Assembly: GCA_023266955.1 (NCBI GenBank)
Contig: JAHFOH010000036.1
Span: 1 to 10,991 of the forward strand
From: Nitrososphaerota archaeon
GTDB lineage: Archaea; Thermoproteota; Nitrososphaeria; Nitrososphaerales; JAHFOH01
Length of the DNA: 10,991 bases
Reading direction: 5' to 3'
Under the pieces are notes generated by a model that was not told where the DNA came from, ran no database searches, and saw nothing but the letters and a program-made list of their open reading frames with translations. The position numbers were made by a program, and so were the translations under genes. Below, in pieces: positions 1 to 6,031 of this stretch. The first letter of the stretch is position 1. Every line of letters begins with the position of its first letter.

Positions 1-476
1 AGTCCTGAAGTCCTCTCATTTATCTCCATGATTTCATCGAAGAGACTTTGATCAATCAAAATCGGGTGCCCAATGCGACCATCGTGGGATGCAACGACGA
101 TGGGCCCTCCGTGCTTCCTATATTCCATGATAACTGAGTTTATTGGGTCAGGAGTCACATAGGCGATGTCCCCCGGAAGCACGAGAACCGCCTCTGCACG
201 TTCCTTTACCGCCCGCACCCCCGCTTTGACCGATGAGCTTTGGCCCTCGAAATACTTCTCATTAAAAACGGATAGACACGCAAGCCCTTTCAACGCTTGA
301 CGAATCATTTCAGACTGATGACCTACTACAACTACCACCTCATCGACCGGTGAGTCCAGGGCACCTTTCACGACCCTTCTTATCATTGGTACACCTGAGA
401 TTAGATCAAGCAGCTTGTTTCTACCGAATCGAGTGGAGAGCCCTGCGGCAAGAACGATGAGACTGAGCAACTTCAA
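1..476 (-). CDS. MobA/MocA-like nucleotidyltransferase (partial, C-terminus off the window)
   Basis: Predicted NTP transferase of the MobA/MocA/CoxI-associated family, which adds CMP or GMP to molybdopterin to form the dinucleotide cofactor of molybdenum enzymes. Seen: the N-terminal Rossmann-like strand followed by the signature LAAGLSTRFGRNK (about residues 9-21), a PGD segment near residue 101 where the family has its metal-binding aspartate, and GRIGHPIL (133-140), resembling the G-x-x-GHP motif of the family. About 158 residues are visible against a usual length near 200, so about 40 are missing. The start must be TTG (476, or 470): an in-frame stop lies at 498-500 and there is no ATG or GTG before the signature. 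A TATA-like box about 24 nt upstream fits leaderless transcription. It lies downstream of xdhC on the same strand, a classic partnership for xanthine/CO dehydrogenase-type enzymes. Whether the substrate nucleotide is CTP or GTP cannot be told. Confidence 0.82.
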   Translation of the reverse strand, partial: MKLLSLIVLAAGLSTRFGRNKLLDLISGVPMIRRVVKGALDSPVDEVVVVVGHQSEMIRQALKGLACLSVFNEKYFEGQSSSVKAGVRAVKERAEAVLVLPGDIAYVTPDPINSVIMEYRKHGGPIVVASHDGRIGHPILIDQSLFDEIMEINERTSG

Positions 477-496
477 TAACTTACCAAGGAGAGGGC

Positions 497-502
497 ATTA
501 TA
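497..502 (-). promoter_or_regulatory. TATA box for the MobA-like gene
   Basis: TATAAT on the minus strand, about 24 nt upstream of the TTG at 476, the spacing expected for an archaeal leaderless transcript. It sits inside a short inverted repeat (GGGCA at 493-497, TGCCC at 510-514). Confidence 0.45.
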
Positions 503-658
503 GACTGATTGCCCAAGAGCGAATACACGTGCTGAGTCAAGAGCAATTAGTGGTGCTCGCCTACAAGTGGTGCCCACCAGACCCGGAGTACGTCGGTGAA
601 TGTCGGTTGACCTACGGAGCGGATATGCGTGTAGTGTGAAAGCTAGCCCCTGTCCAGG
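503..658. other. Intergenic gap between the MobA-like gene and xdhC
   Basis: About 155 bases between the upstream end of the MobA-like gene and the end of xdhC. Short open frames cross it on both strands, but none has a convincing start, ribosome binding site or recognisable domain. No tRNA-like fold was noticed. I see nothing definite here beyond the promoter of the MobA-like gene. Confidence 0.5.
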
Positions 659-1480
659 CTATTCAACCTTCTCGGGAAGTACGGGTGCCATGCTCTTCAA
701 GGCCATTGACTTCCCCCTGCCTCCTTTCCTAACCTTGATGATCTCTCCGAGCACACTGACCGCGATTTCCTCGGGTGTCTCTGCCCCTATGTCTAGTCCT
801 ACCGGAGCATGCACTTTGAGCAACTTATCAGCTGGCACGCCCTCTTCCATCAAAGTATCATAAACTAGCCTTACCCTATTCTTACTTCCTATCATCCCGA
901 TGTAAGGTGCGGGAGAATCAATCACTACCCTAAGCGCCCTCTCATCCTGATGGTGTCTGGTCACTACGACGATGTAGTCGTTCGACGTTATGGTGAGCTT
1001 GGAGACGCCCTTGCTAACTTCCTCTTGTATCACTTCGTCCGCCTCAGGAAATTTCTCCTTTTCCGCAAAGGAGTCAACCACAGCTACCTTGAAGTTTGTG
1101 AGGTGCGCCAGGTTCGCGATCGCCCGAGCAACATGCCCGGCACCCAATATAATTAGACGAGGTTTCGGCTGAACAAGTTCTAAGCTTACCTTAATCACCC
1201 CACCGCAGGCCATGCCAATGCCGCTCCAGCTGTCATCCCCGAGGTCCAATTCGAAAATCCGTAGCTGACCGTCACTCATCACCTTCCTAGCTTGCTGAAC
1301 TACGTAAGACTCTGCACAGCCCCCACCGATAGTGCCATGGGTTGCGCCGTCCTCGGTGATGATCAACTTCGCGCTTGTGCCACGAGGTGCCGATCCCTGA
1401 GCCTCGATTATGGATGCTAAAGCCAGCCTTTTGCCCTGCGATAATAGCTCAGAGATCTTATGGAAGACTTCCTCGCTCAT
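659..1480 (-). CDS. xdhC: XdhC/CoxI family protein, molybdenum hydroxylase maturation factor
   Basis: XdhC/CoxI proteins bind the molybdenum cofactor and help its sulfuration and insertion into xanthine dehydrogenase or CO dehydrogenase-type hydroxylases. Seen in 273 residues: an N-terminal XdhC_CoxI domain with GSAPRGTSAK (29-38), GTIGGGCAE (49-57) and GMACGG (89-94); then an XdhC C-terminal Rossmann domain with LIILGAGHVARA (109-120), GMIGSKNR (195-202) and HAPVGLDIGAETPEEIA (224-240). Both domains look intact and the length is normal. The frame stays open up to 1567, but family proteins begin just before the ELLSQGKRLALA segment, so the ATG at 1480 is preferred; a TATA-like sequence about 33 nt upstream agrees. 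The gene is divergent from ctaB and upstream of a MobA-like gene. No hydroxylase subunit is in view, so its client enzyme lies elsewhere. Confidence 0.9.
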   Translation of the reverse strand: MSEEVFHKISELLSQGKRLALASIIEAQGSAPRGTSAKLIITEDGATHGTIGGGCAESYVVQQARKVMSDGQLRIFELDLGDDSWSGIGMACGGVIKVSLELVQPKPRLIILGAGHVARAIANLAHLTNFKVAVVDSFAEKEKFPEADEVIQEEVSKGVSKLTITSNDYIVVVTRHHQDERALRVVIDSPAPYIGMIGSKNRVRLVYDTLMEEGVPADKLLKVHAPVGLDIGAETPEEIAVSVLGEIIKVRKGGRGKSMALKSMAPVLPEKVE

Positions 1481-1508
1481 CCGTACTAGTGCAGGAATGA
1501 ATTTCGTG

Positions 1509-1517
1509 AAATAAAGC
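1509..1517 (-). promoter_or_regulatory. TATA-like box for xdhC
   Basis: Minus-strand GCTTTATTT, centred about 33 nt upstream of the ATG at 1480, supports the shorter xdhC start. With the ctaB box at 1533-1540 it forms a compact divergent promoter region of under 90 bases. Confidence 0.4.
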
Positions 1518-1532
1518 TTTCCCCCTCGGAAA

Positions 1533-1540
1533 GTATATGA
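1533..1540 (+). promoter_or_regulatory. TATA box for ctaB
   Basis: GTATATGA, centred about 32 nt upstream of the TTG at 1568, would give a leader of only a few nucleotides. No Shine-Dalgarno sequence precedes the start. Confidence 0.45.
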
Positions 1541-1567
1541 AACGAAACAAATCGTAGGCGAAGACAA

Positions 1568-2443
1568 TTGACGCTTCGGCAGACAATATTGAACTATTAT
1601 GAAGTAACGAAACCTCCGATCGTCGGTTTGTTGGTCCTCACAGCCCTGGGGGGCGTAGTGATAGCGGCAGGACGAAACTCGTCCTTCTCTACATTGTTCC
1701 TTGTTATCGGCGCCGTCACGCTAGGCTCAGCGGGTGCCAATGTCCTTACCGGCTACTTTGACAGGGATATTGATGCCGTGATGAATAGGACCAAACTAAG
1801 ACCCATCCCTTCCAGGAGGATCTACCCTGCGGAGAAGGCACTCCTCTACGGAATCCTTCTGATCTTCCTCTCCTTTGTCTTGTCCTACATCATCTCACCT
1901 CTAATCCTGCTCCTTATGATTCTCGGAATCTTTGACAATGTGATAATCTACAGCAAGATCCTCAAGAGAAGGAATCCAGTAAACATCATCTTGGGTGGCT
2001 TTTCTGGGGGTGTGCCGGCGGCGATCGGCTTCTTCTCGGTTGCCACGACTGGGAAACCTTGGATCTTAGGCCTTGTCCTTGGTATACTTGTTGTGCTATG
2101 GATTCCCACACATATCTGGAGTTTGGCACTGAGAGTAAGGGAGGACTATGCTCGAGCAAAGATTCCTATGCTCCCAGTCGTCGTCAGCGAGAAGGTTGCT
2201 GTAAGGTGCATCGGATCAACATCCGTACTTCTGGTTGCATTCACGCTTCTCCCTCAAGTTGTTAAGAGCTTTGGAATAGTATACCTGATCTCGGCCGCCT
2301 CATTTGGGGCGGTTATGCTTGCGTTGAACTTCTGGCTTATCGCCAAGCCCGATAAGAGTAAAGCCTGGCTTGTTTTCAAATTCTCAAGCCCCTATCTCGC
2401 GTTCATATTCATAGCGATGATGGTGGATTCATTGGCAGTCTAG
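1568..2443 (+). CDS. ctaB: Protoheme IX farnesyltransferase (heme O synthase)
   Basis: Integral membrane UbiA-family prenyltransferase that transfers a farnesyl group to heme B to make heme O, the precursor of heme A for heme-copper terminal oxidases. Seen in 291 residues: the first Asp-rich motif N58...YFDRDIDAVMNRTKLRPIP (63-81), which is diagnostic for CtaB/CyoE, a second motif around D123-Y128 followed by KRRNPVNIILGG (133-144), and WIPTHIWSLA (178-187) with EDYARAKIPMLP (192-203), all typical of heme O synthases rather than quinone or chlorophyll prenyltransferases. Hydrophobic stretches make up most of the rest, consistent with about nine membrane helices. The start must be TTG (1568, less likely 1589); no in-frame ATG occurs before the conserved N-terminal TKPPIVGL. 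No oxidase gene is in the window. It implies an aerobic or facultative respiratory chain. Confidence 0.92.
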   Translation: MTLRQTILNYYEVTKPPIVGLLVLTALGGVVIAAGRNSSFSTLFLVIGAVTLGSAGANVLTGYFDRDIDAVMNRTKLRPIPSRRIYPAEKALLYGILLIFLSFVLSYIISPLILLLMILGIFDNVIIYSKILKRRNPVNIILGGFSGGVPAAIGFFSVATTGKPWILGLVLGILVVLWIPTHIWSLALRVREDYARAKIPMLPVVVSEKVAVRCIGSTSVLLVAFTLLPQVVKSFGIVYLISAASFGAVMLALNFWLIAKPDKSKAWLVFKFSSPYLAFIFIAMMVDSLAV

Positions 2444-2473
2444 TTCTTCGCCACCTTGTAGGATAATCCTTAA

Positions 2474-2481
2474 TTTATATA
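2474..2481 (+). promoter_or_regulatory. TATA box for the mptA-PTPS pair
   Basis: TTTATATA, one of the best TATA matches in the window, is centred about 33 nt upstream of the TTG at 2511. GGAG at 2501-2504 could act as a weak ribosome binding site, but it would lie at the very 5' end of the transcript. Confidence 0.55.
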
Positions 2482-2510
2482 ACATCTGGCGCTGGCTTTC
2501 GGAGATTTCT

Positions 2511-3317
2511 TTGCGAAGGCAAGTTTCGGTTAGCAGGGATACTCAAGACAGATTGCCATCCGTATCTCTAGTTCTGGATCGGGTCGGGATAGAGGGTCTA
2601 AAGGTGCCCGTAACCCTCCGTAGGGACGGGTCAAAACGGGAAGTGATGGCTACCGTAGACGTGAAGATTCAGCTTGACGAAAAACACAGGGGTGTGCACA
2701 TGTCAAGACTAGTAGAAGCAGTCTATGACGCGATCGGCCACGATGACTGCAGATCATTTGAAGAGTTAAGCCAGCGCATTCTCCGTCGGCTTAATGGTTC
2801 ACATCCGTTCACGCGAGGGGAAGTCAACATTGAGAACAGCCTAGTGATGCAAAAAAAGACTCCAAGCACGGCTAGGACTTCATTCGAGAACTTTGAAGTA
2901 TCTACCATGGTCCTGCAGAATCAAAAATCAGTGAAAAAGCTCTTGACGGTGAAAGTGGTTGGCAACACGCTCTGTCCCCATAGTCTGGAGGTTTCCCATG
3001 GCCGGGCTCACACACAGCGAGCAGAGATACAGTTAGAACTCCTGACTGACTTTGATGCTGATGTCTCGCACGAGGATCTTATCGCCATCGGAGAACAATC
3101 GTTCAGCGCACCCACGTATTCCCTGCTCAAAACTGAGGATGAGGTATCGTTGATTGACAAAATGTATGCGAACCCCAAGTTTGTCGAAGACGTCGCAAGA
3201 GACTGCTATCATCTACTAAAAGGCAAAGGTCTGCATGGTGAGACGCGCATCAGGGTTAGGTCTTACGAATCAATCCACAAGCATACTGCTGTCTGTGAGA
3301 TCGAAAGGGAGGTATAG
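2511..3317 (+). CDS. mptA: GTP cyclohydrolase, MptA/FolE2 family
   Basis: Opens the ring of GTP to start pterin synthesis. Characterised archaeal MptA is Fe(II)-dependent and yields 7,8-dihydroneopterin 2',3'-cyclic phosphate; bacterial FolE2 yields dihydroneopterin triphosphate. Seen in 268 residues: GVHMSR (61-66), HPFTRG (98-103), GNTLCPHS (151-158), AHTQRAE (166-172), TEDE (208-211), NPKFVEDV (221-228) and ESIHKHTA (253-260), in family order. C155, H167, E209 and H256 occupy the likely metal and active-site positions. CPHS replaces the CPC-type motif common in bacterial FolE2, as expected of archaeal members. The only plausible start is TTG at 2511, since the next Met lies inside the domain. 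The gene is followed four bases later by a PTPS homologue, which suggests the product feeds QueD-like chemistry (preQ0/archaeosine) or a tetrahydropterin pathway. Which product it makes cannot be read from sequence. Confidence 0.9.
   Translation: MRRQVSVSRDTQDRLPSVSLVLDRVGIEGLKVPVTLRRDGSKREVMATVDVKIQLDEKHRGVHMSRLVEAVYDAIGHDDCRSFEELSQRILRRLNGSHPFTRGEVNIENSLVMQKKTPSTARTSFENFEVSTMVLQNQKSVKKLLTVKVVGNTLCPHSLEVSHGRAHTQRAEIQLELLTDFDADVSHEDLIAIGEQSFSAPTYSLLKTEDEVSLIDKMYANPKFVEDVARDCYHLLKGKGLHGETRIRVRSYESIHKHTAVCEIEREV
3307..3313 (+). promoter_or_regulatory. Strong Shine-Dalgarno site for the PTPS gene
   Basis: GGGAGGT overlaps the last codons of mptA and lies 8 nt before the TTG at 3322. It is the clearest ribosome binding site in the window. 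It decides the start of the PTPS homologue and points to a bicistronic message with translational coupling. Confidence 0.75.
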
Positions 3318-3321
3318 AGAT

Positions 3322-3675
3322 TTGAAGACGAAACTTGGAATGGAGTTTTACATAGACTACTCCCATATGCTTCTTGGTCACCCCACTTGTGGACAGAGGC
3401 ATGGACACACAGCACGTATCCTGGTTGAGATTACGGGCGATGTAAAGGCGGGAGACGGTTATCAAGAAAACATGATTATGGATTTTCAGGAAATGAAGGA
3501 TCGCTGCAAGAGTGTGCTCACGATGCTAGATCATAAGGATCTTAACGACAGATTCTCATTTCCCACATCAGAGAATATCTCATCATGGGTATTTGCAGAG
3601 TTGAAGAAACAACTGCCAGTTTCCAAGCTCACCTTTTTCGAAGGCAACGGCAAGTGGTGCACAGTAGAGGAGTAA
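3322..3675 (+). CDS. queD: 6-pyruvoyl-tetrahydropterin synthase / QueD family protein
   Basis: Zinc enzyme acting on dihydroneopterin triphosphate: QueD makes 6-carboxy-tetrahydropterin on the preQ0/archaeosine pathway; other members make pyruvoyl-tetrahydropterin or 6-hydroxymethyl-dihydropterin. Seen in 117 residues: zinc ligands H15 in YSH and H27, H29 in HGH, a catalytic cysteine C23 in the CxxxHGH arrangement typical of QueD, MDFQEMK (53-59), LDHKDLND (69-76), PTSEN (81-85) and E107 near the C-terminus where the family binds the pterin ring. The TTG at 3322 is chosen over upstream and downstream Met codons because of the GGGAGGT 8 nt before it. The length is normal for QueD. It lies four bases after mptA in an evident operon. 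The QueD role is inferred from the CxxxHGH motif and from the need of archaea for archaeosine; a folate or methanopterin role remains possible. Confidence 0.85.
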   Translation: MKTKLGMEFYIDYSHMLLGHPTCGQRHGHTARILVEITGDVKAGDGYQENMIMDFQEMKDRCKSVLTMLDHKDLNDRFSFPTSENISSWVFAELKKQLPVSKLTFFEGNGKWCTVEE

Positions 3676-3692
3676 CGTAACTCAATAACCCG

Positions 3693-3703
3693 AAAATGAA
3701 AAA
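3693..3703 (-). terminator. Possible oligo-T terminator for the SufT-like gene
   Basis: On the minus strand a T5 run and a T4 run follow 15-25 nt after the stop codon of the SufT-like gene, in the short gap between the convergent PTPS and SufT-like genes. Archaeal RNA polymerase can stop at such T-rich tracts. There is no clear hairpin. Confidence 0.3.
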
Positions 3704-3717
3704 GTTTGTAGACGGTT

Positions 3718-4005
3718 CTAGTCTACGTTTACCCTTTTGTTTACTTCTTCGGCCATAAAGTGATTTGTCATCGTGACACGAACTTTCTGAACTCCTGGAA
3801 GATTCGATACCCTTCTCTTAATGTCTTGGGCGATGGCGAGAGCAAACATCGGTGGACAGAACTGCGCCGTCAGATGAAAGGCAACTGAAATTTCGCCGTC
3901 TTGAATTTGAATATCGTCCACGAGATTCATCTCTGTGATAGGCACTCCAACCTCTGGATCCACTACTTGAGATAATTCTTTGAGAATCTCCGCCTTTTCC
4001 ACCAT
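3718..4005 (-). CDS. SufT/MIP18-type (DUF59) Fe-S assembly protein
   Basis: Small stand-alone DUF59 protein of the MIP18/SufT family, whose members help mature Fe-S proteins; some DUF59 proteins elsewhere act in phenylacetate degradation. Seen in 95 residues: DPEVGVPITEMNLVDDI (16-32), matching the family pattern DPE..x..GLV, and QFCPP (48-52) with the conserved Cys-Pro, then NLPGVQKVRV (68-77). A GTG at 4026 would add seven residues and begin five bases after the stop of the HIT gene, which would suit a simple operon. The ATG at 4005 is preferred because a TATA-like box at 4031-4040 fits a short leader to it. The Mrp protein in this window carries a second, fused DUF59 domain. Function as an Fe-S carrier is inferred from the family. 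Confidence 0.82.
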   Translation of the reverse strand: MVEKAEILKELSQVVDPEVGVPITEMNLVDDIQIQDGEISVAFHLTAQFCPPMFALAIAQDIKRRVSNLPGVQKVRVTMTNHFMAEEVNKRVNVD

Positions 4006-4030
4006 GGCTAATGACTCTTGTTGCACGAGT

Positions 4031-4040
4031 CCTATTTAAG
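4031..4040 (-). promoter_or_regulatory. TATA-like box for the SufT-like gene
   Basis: CTTAAATAGG on the minus strand overlaps the last codons and stop of the HIT gene, about 31 nt upstream of the ATG at 4005. It suggests that the SufT-like gene can be transcribed on its own as well as from the HIT promoter. Confidence 0.35.
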
Positions 4041-4469
4041 GCGTTTCGGCAGATTCTGTACCTCTCTTCGAATTAGTTCGCCCATTCTCCGGAGTTCGCC
4101 TTCCGCGATTTCCTTTCTACGAGGCCAGCGGCCGGCCGGCGCATCGCCTGAGAACCTTGGTAGCACATGAACATGGGCGTGGAAGATTTCTTGGGATGCT
4201 GCCCTCCCGTCGGATTGACCTAAATTCACTCCGTCAGCGCCTATGGCTCGCTTCACGGCCCTCGCAAGGATTGCAGCAATCGAATATAGTCTCCCTACCT
4301 CATCTACCGGCATTGTTGTTATTCCCCTATAGTGCTTCTTAGGAATAAGAAGCACATGTCCCGGATTTGCAGGATACTTATCCATGAATGCGAGAAATGA
4401 TGAATCGTCATACACGACCACCGCGTTATCTTCCTTTTCTGCTATCCTGCAGAAGACGCATTTGCTCAT
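4032..4469 (-). CDS. HIT (histidine triad) family nucleotide-binding hydrolase
   Basis: HIT proteins bind nucleotides and hydrolyse phosphoramidates, adenylated conjugates or dinucleoside polyphosphates. Seen in 145 residues: C4 and C7 (CVFC), which with H46 and H97 form the zinc site of many prokaryotic HIT proteins; PANPGHVLLIPKKHY (33-47); GQSDGRAASQEIFHAHVHVLPR (84-105) holding the histidine triad H97-x-H99-x-H101. After the triad is a basic, Arg-rich C-terminal helix of about 40 residues, as in several HIT hydrolases. The ATG at 4469 directly precedes the zinc CxxC, so the start is secure. A TATA-like box lies about 39 nt upstream, in a region divergent from the aldehyde dehydrogenase gene. 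The physiological substrate cannot be predicted. Confidence 0.92.
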   Translation of the reverse strand: MSKCVFCRIAEKEDNAVVVYDDSSFLAFMDKYPANPGHVLLIPKKHYRGITTMPVDEVGRLYSIAAILARAVKRAIGADGVNLGQSDGRAASQEIFHAHVHVLPRFSGDAPAGRWPRRKEIAEGELRRMGELIRREVQNLPKRLK

Positions 4470-4503
4470 TATCAGTCGGTTGTAGCTCTCTGTTCGAGGC
4501 GCG

Positions 4504-4513
4504 ATTATTTAAT
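4504..4513 (-). promoter_or_regulatory. TATA-like box for the HIT gene
   Basis: Minus-strand ATTAAATAAT, centred about 39 nt before the ATG at 4469, giving a leader of roughly 13 nt. It is part of a divergent promoter region shared with the aldehyde dehydrogenase. Confidence 0.4.
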
Positions 4514-4527
4514 GTAAGCAAGCAACC

Positions 4528-4535
4528 CTTTTATC
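4528..4535 (+). promoter_or_regulatory. TATA-like box for the aldehyde dehydrogenase
   Basis: CTTTTATC, centred about 36 nt before the ATG at 4568, implies a leader near 10 nt. No Shine-Dalgarno sequence precedes the start. The box also argues against the much longer upstream in-frame extension from 4388. Confidence 0.4.
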
Positions 4536-4567
4536 GAATAACCAAGGGTAGCCACAGAACGCAGCAG

Positions 4568-6031
4568 ATGAAACTATTCATCTCGGGAGAATGGGTAGAT
4601 TCAGCTTCCAGAGAGACCTTTCCTGTCGCGAACCCCGCTACTGGGGAAGTGGTTGATTATGCGGCCAAGGGCGCGAGAGACGACGCGAAAAAGGCTATTG
4701 ATGCCGCCAAAGATGCTTTCAAGAAGTGGTCGCTAACTGCGTCTGCAGAGCGGGCCCGTATCTTGTACGGGCTTGCTGAGGTGGTAAGAGAGAGCAAGGA
4801 GGCTTTGGGGAGGCTTCTTACTCAGGAACAAGGAAAACCTCTCAGGGAGTCGATACTTGAAATTGAGAGTTTCGCGAATACGTGCGACTACTACGCAGGC
4901 CTTGCAACAAAACTTCATGGCACCTCCCTAGTAATCACGCCTGGAAAAGTACACGCGGACATAGTGAAAGTTCCAGTCGGGGTAGTTGGCGCCATTATCC
5001 CGTGGAACTTTCCAATTTCTTTGTTAGGTTGGAAACTTGCTCCTGCGCTTGCTGCCGGCAATACGTTAGTAGTAAAGCCCTCTACGAACACTCCTCTTAC
5101 CGACCTTAAGATGGGTGAACTTGCCAATAAGGCGGGAGTTCCAGCTGGTGTCGTGAACATTGTTTCTGGTCCCGGGAGTGTGGTAGGTAGTGAGCTCCTT
5201 GAGAATCCGGATGTCAGAAAGATTGCGTTTACTGGAGAGACTGCGACTGGTCGCGAAATAATGCGCGCTGCATCCTCCCAGATTAAGCGCATCACACTGG
5301 AACTTGGAGGGAGTGATCCAATGATAGTCTGTGATGATGCAGAACTTGATCTGGCAGTTGAGGGTGCTCTGTGGGGAAGATTTCGAAACTGTGGGCAGTC
5401 CTGCACGTCTGTCAAGAGGCTTTTCCTCTTCAGGAAAATTGCGGCCGAGTTCCTTGAGAAATTCCTAGCAGGAGTGCGAGAGATACGAGTGGGAAATGGG
5501 CTTGAACCGGGAGTAATGATGGGCCCTTTGAACAATGGTGCGCAAAGGAAGATTGTGGAGGAAATGGTTCAAGACGCTGTCGAAAAGGGTGCACAAATCA
5601 TGACTGGAGGCGATCGACCAAGGGGTCGTGAATTTGAGAGCGGCTTTTTCTACATGCCAACCGTCCTCACTCATGTTGACTATTCATCTAGAATCGTTCG
5701 AGAGGAGTGCTTCGGACCCGCTCTTCCCGTTTTCACAGTGGATGACTTGGAGGAGGCAATCGAGATGGCAAATGACACAGTCTACGGTCTAGGATCGTCA
5801 ATATGGACGAAGGATATCGCCAAGGCAAGGATGGCTGCTGAGAGGCTTGAAGCCGGAACCATTTGGATTAACTCTCCCCCAATTGCAAGACCCGAAGTTC
5901 CTTTCGGGGGCTTCAAACAAAGCGGTTTCGGTCGGGAACTGGGCTTGGAGGGGTTGGAACACTATCTTGAGACCAAGTCGATACACAAGGACATCTCTGG
6001 AAACCAGAAGCTATGGAAATACCCGCCCTGA
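4568..6031 (+). CDS. NAD(P)-dependent aldehyde dehydrogenase
   Basis: Oxidises an aldehyde to its carboxylic acid with NAD or NADP. Seen in 487 residues, the normal ALDH length: PWNFP (145-149) with the oxyanion-hole N147, K170 in VVKPS, FTGE (221-224), the general base E245 in LELGG, the nucleophile C279 in NCGQSC (274-279), EECFGP near residue 380 and FGGFKQSGFGRE near the C-terminus. All catalytic residues are present. The frame is open back to 4388, but the N-terminal LFISGEWVD is the usual start of ALDH proteins, so the ATG at 4568 is used. It is convergent with the iron alcohol dehydrogenase; the two could form an alcohol-aldehyde-acid route, but that is only inferred from adjacency. 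The sequence style resembles succinate-semialdehyde, lactaldehyde and non-phosphorylating glyceraldehyde dehydrogenases; the substrate is not determined. Confidence 0.93.
   Translation: MKLFISGEWVDSASRETFPVANPATGEVVDYAAKGARDDAKKAIDAAKDAFKKWSLTASAERARILYGLAEVVRESKEALGRLLTQEQGKPLRESILEIESFANTCDYYAGLATKLHGTSLVITPGKVHADIVKVPVGVVGAIIPWNFPISLLGWKLAPALAAGNTLVVKPSTNTPLTDLKMGELANKAGVPAGVVNIVSGPGSVVGSELLENPDVRKIAFTGETATGREIMRAASSQIKRITLELGGSDPMIVCDDAELDLAVEGALWGRFRNCGQSCTSVKRLFLFRKIAAEFLEKFLAGVREIRVGNGLEPGVMMGPLNNGAQRKIVEEMVQDAVEKGAQIMTGGDRPRGREFESGFFYMPTVLTHVDYSSRIVREECFGPALPVFTVDDLEEAIEMANDTVYGLGSSIWTKDIAKARMAAERLEAGTIWINSPPIARPEVPFGGFKQSGFGRELGLEGLEHYLETKSIHKDISGNQKLWKYPP

Noticed and set aside
415..639. 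Plus-strand open frame of 74 codons across the left intergenic gap
   Set aside because: It overlaps the start and promoter of the MobA-like gene on the other strand and shows no domain, ribosome binding site or TATA box.
1481..1567. N-terminal extension of xdhC starting at 1567
   Set aside because: The 29 extra residues do not resemble the family's N-terminus, would remove the xdhC TATA-like box and the whole divergent gap with ctaB, and the ATG at 1480 sits where relatives begin.
4130..4142. GC-rich palindrome GCCGGCCGGC in the HIT gene
   Set aside because: It is explained by Ala-Pro-Ala-Gly-Arg codons in a well-supported reading frame; there is no sign of a regulatory role.
4388..4567. 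60-residue N-terminal extension of the aldehyde dehydrogenase
   Set aside because: It overlaps the start of the HIT gene and both promoters in the gap, is low in ALDH-like sequence, and family proteins start at the LFISGEWVD segment reached by the ATG at 4568.
4915..5535. Minus-strand open frame of 206 codons inside the aldehyde dehydrogenase
   Set aside because: It lies wholly antisense to a gene with all its catalytic motifs intact, and its translation is Ser/Pro/Thr-rich shadow sequence.
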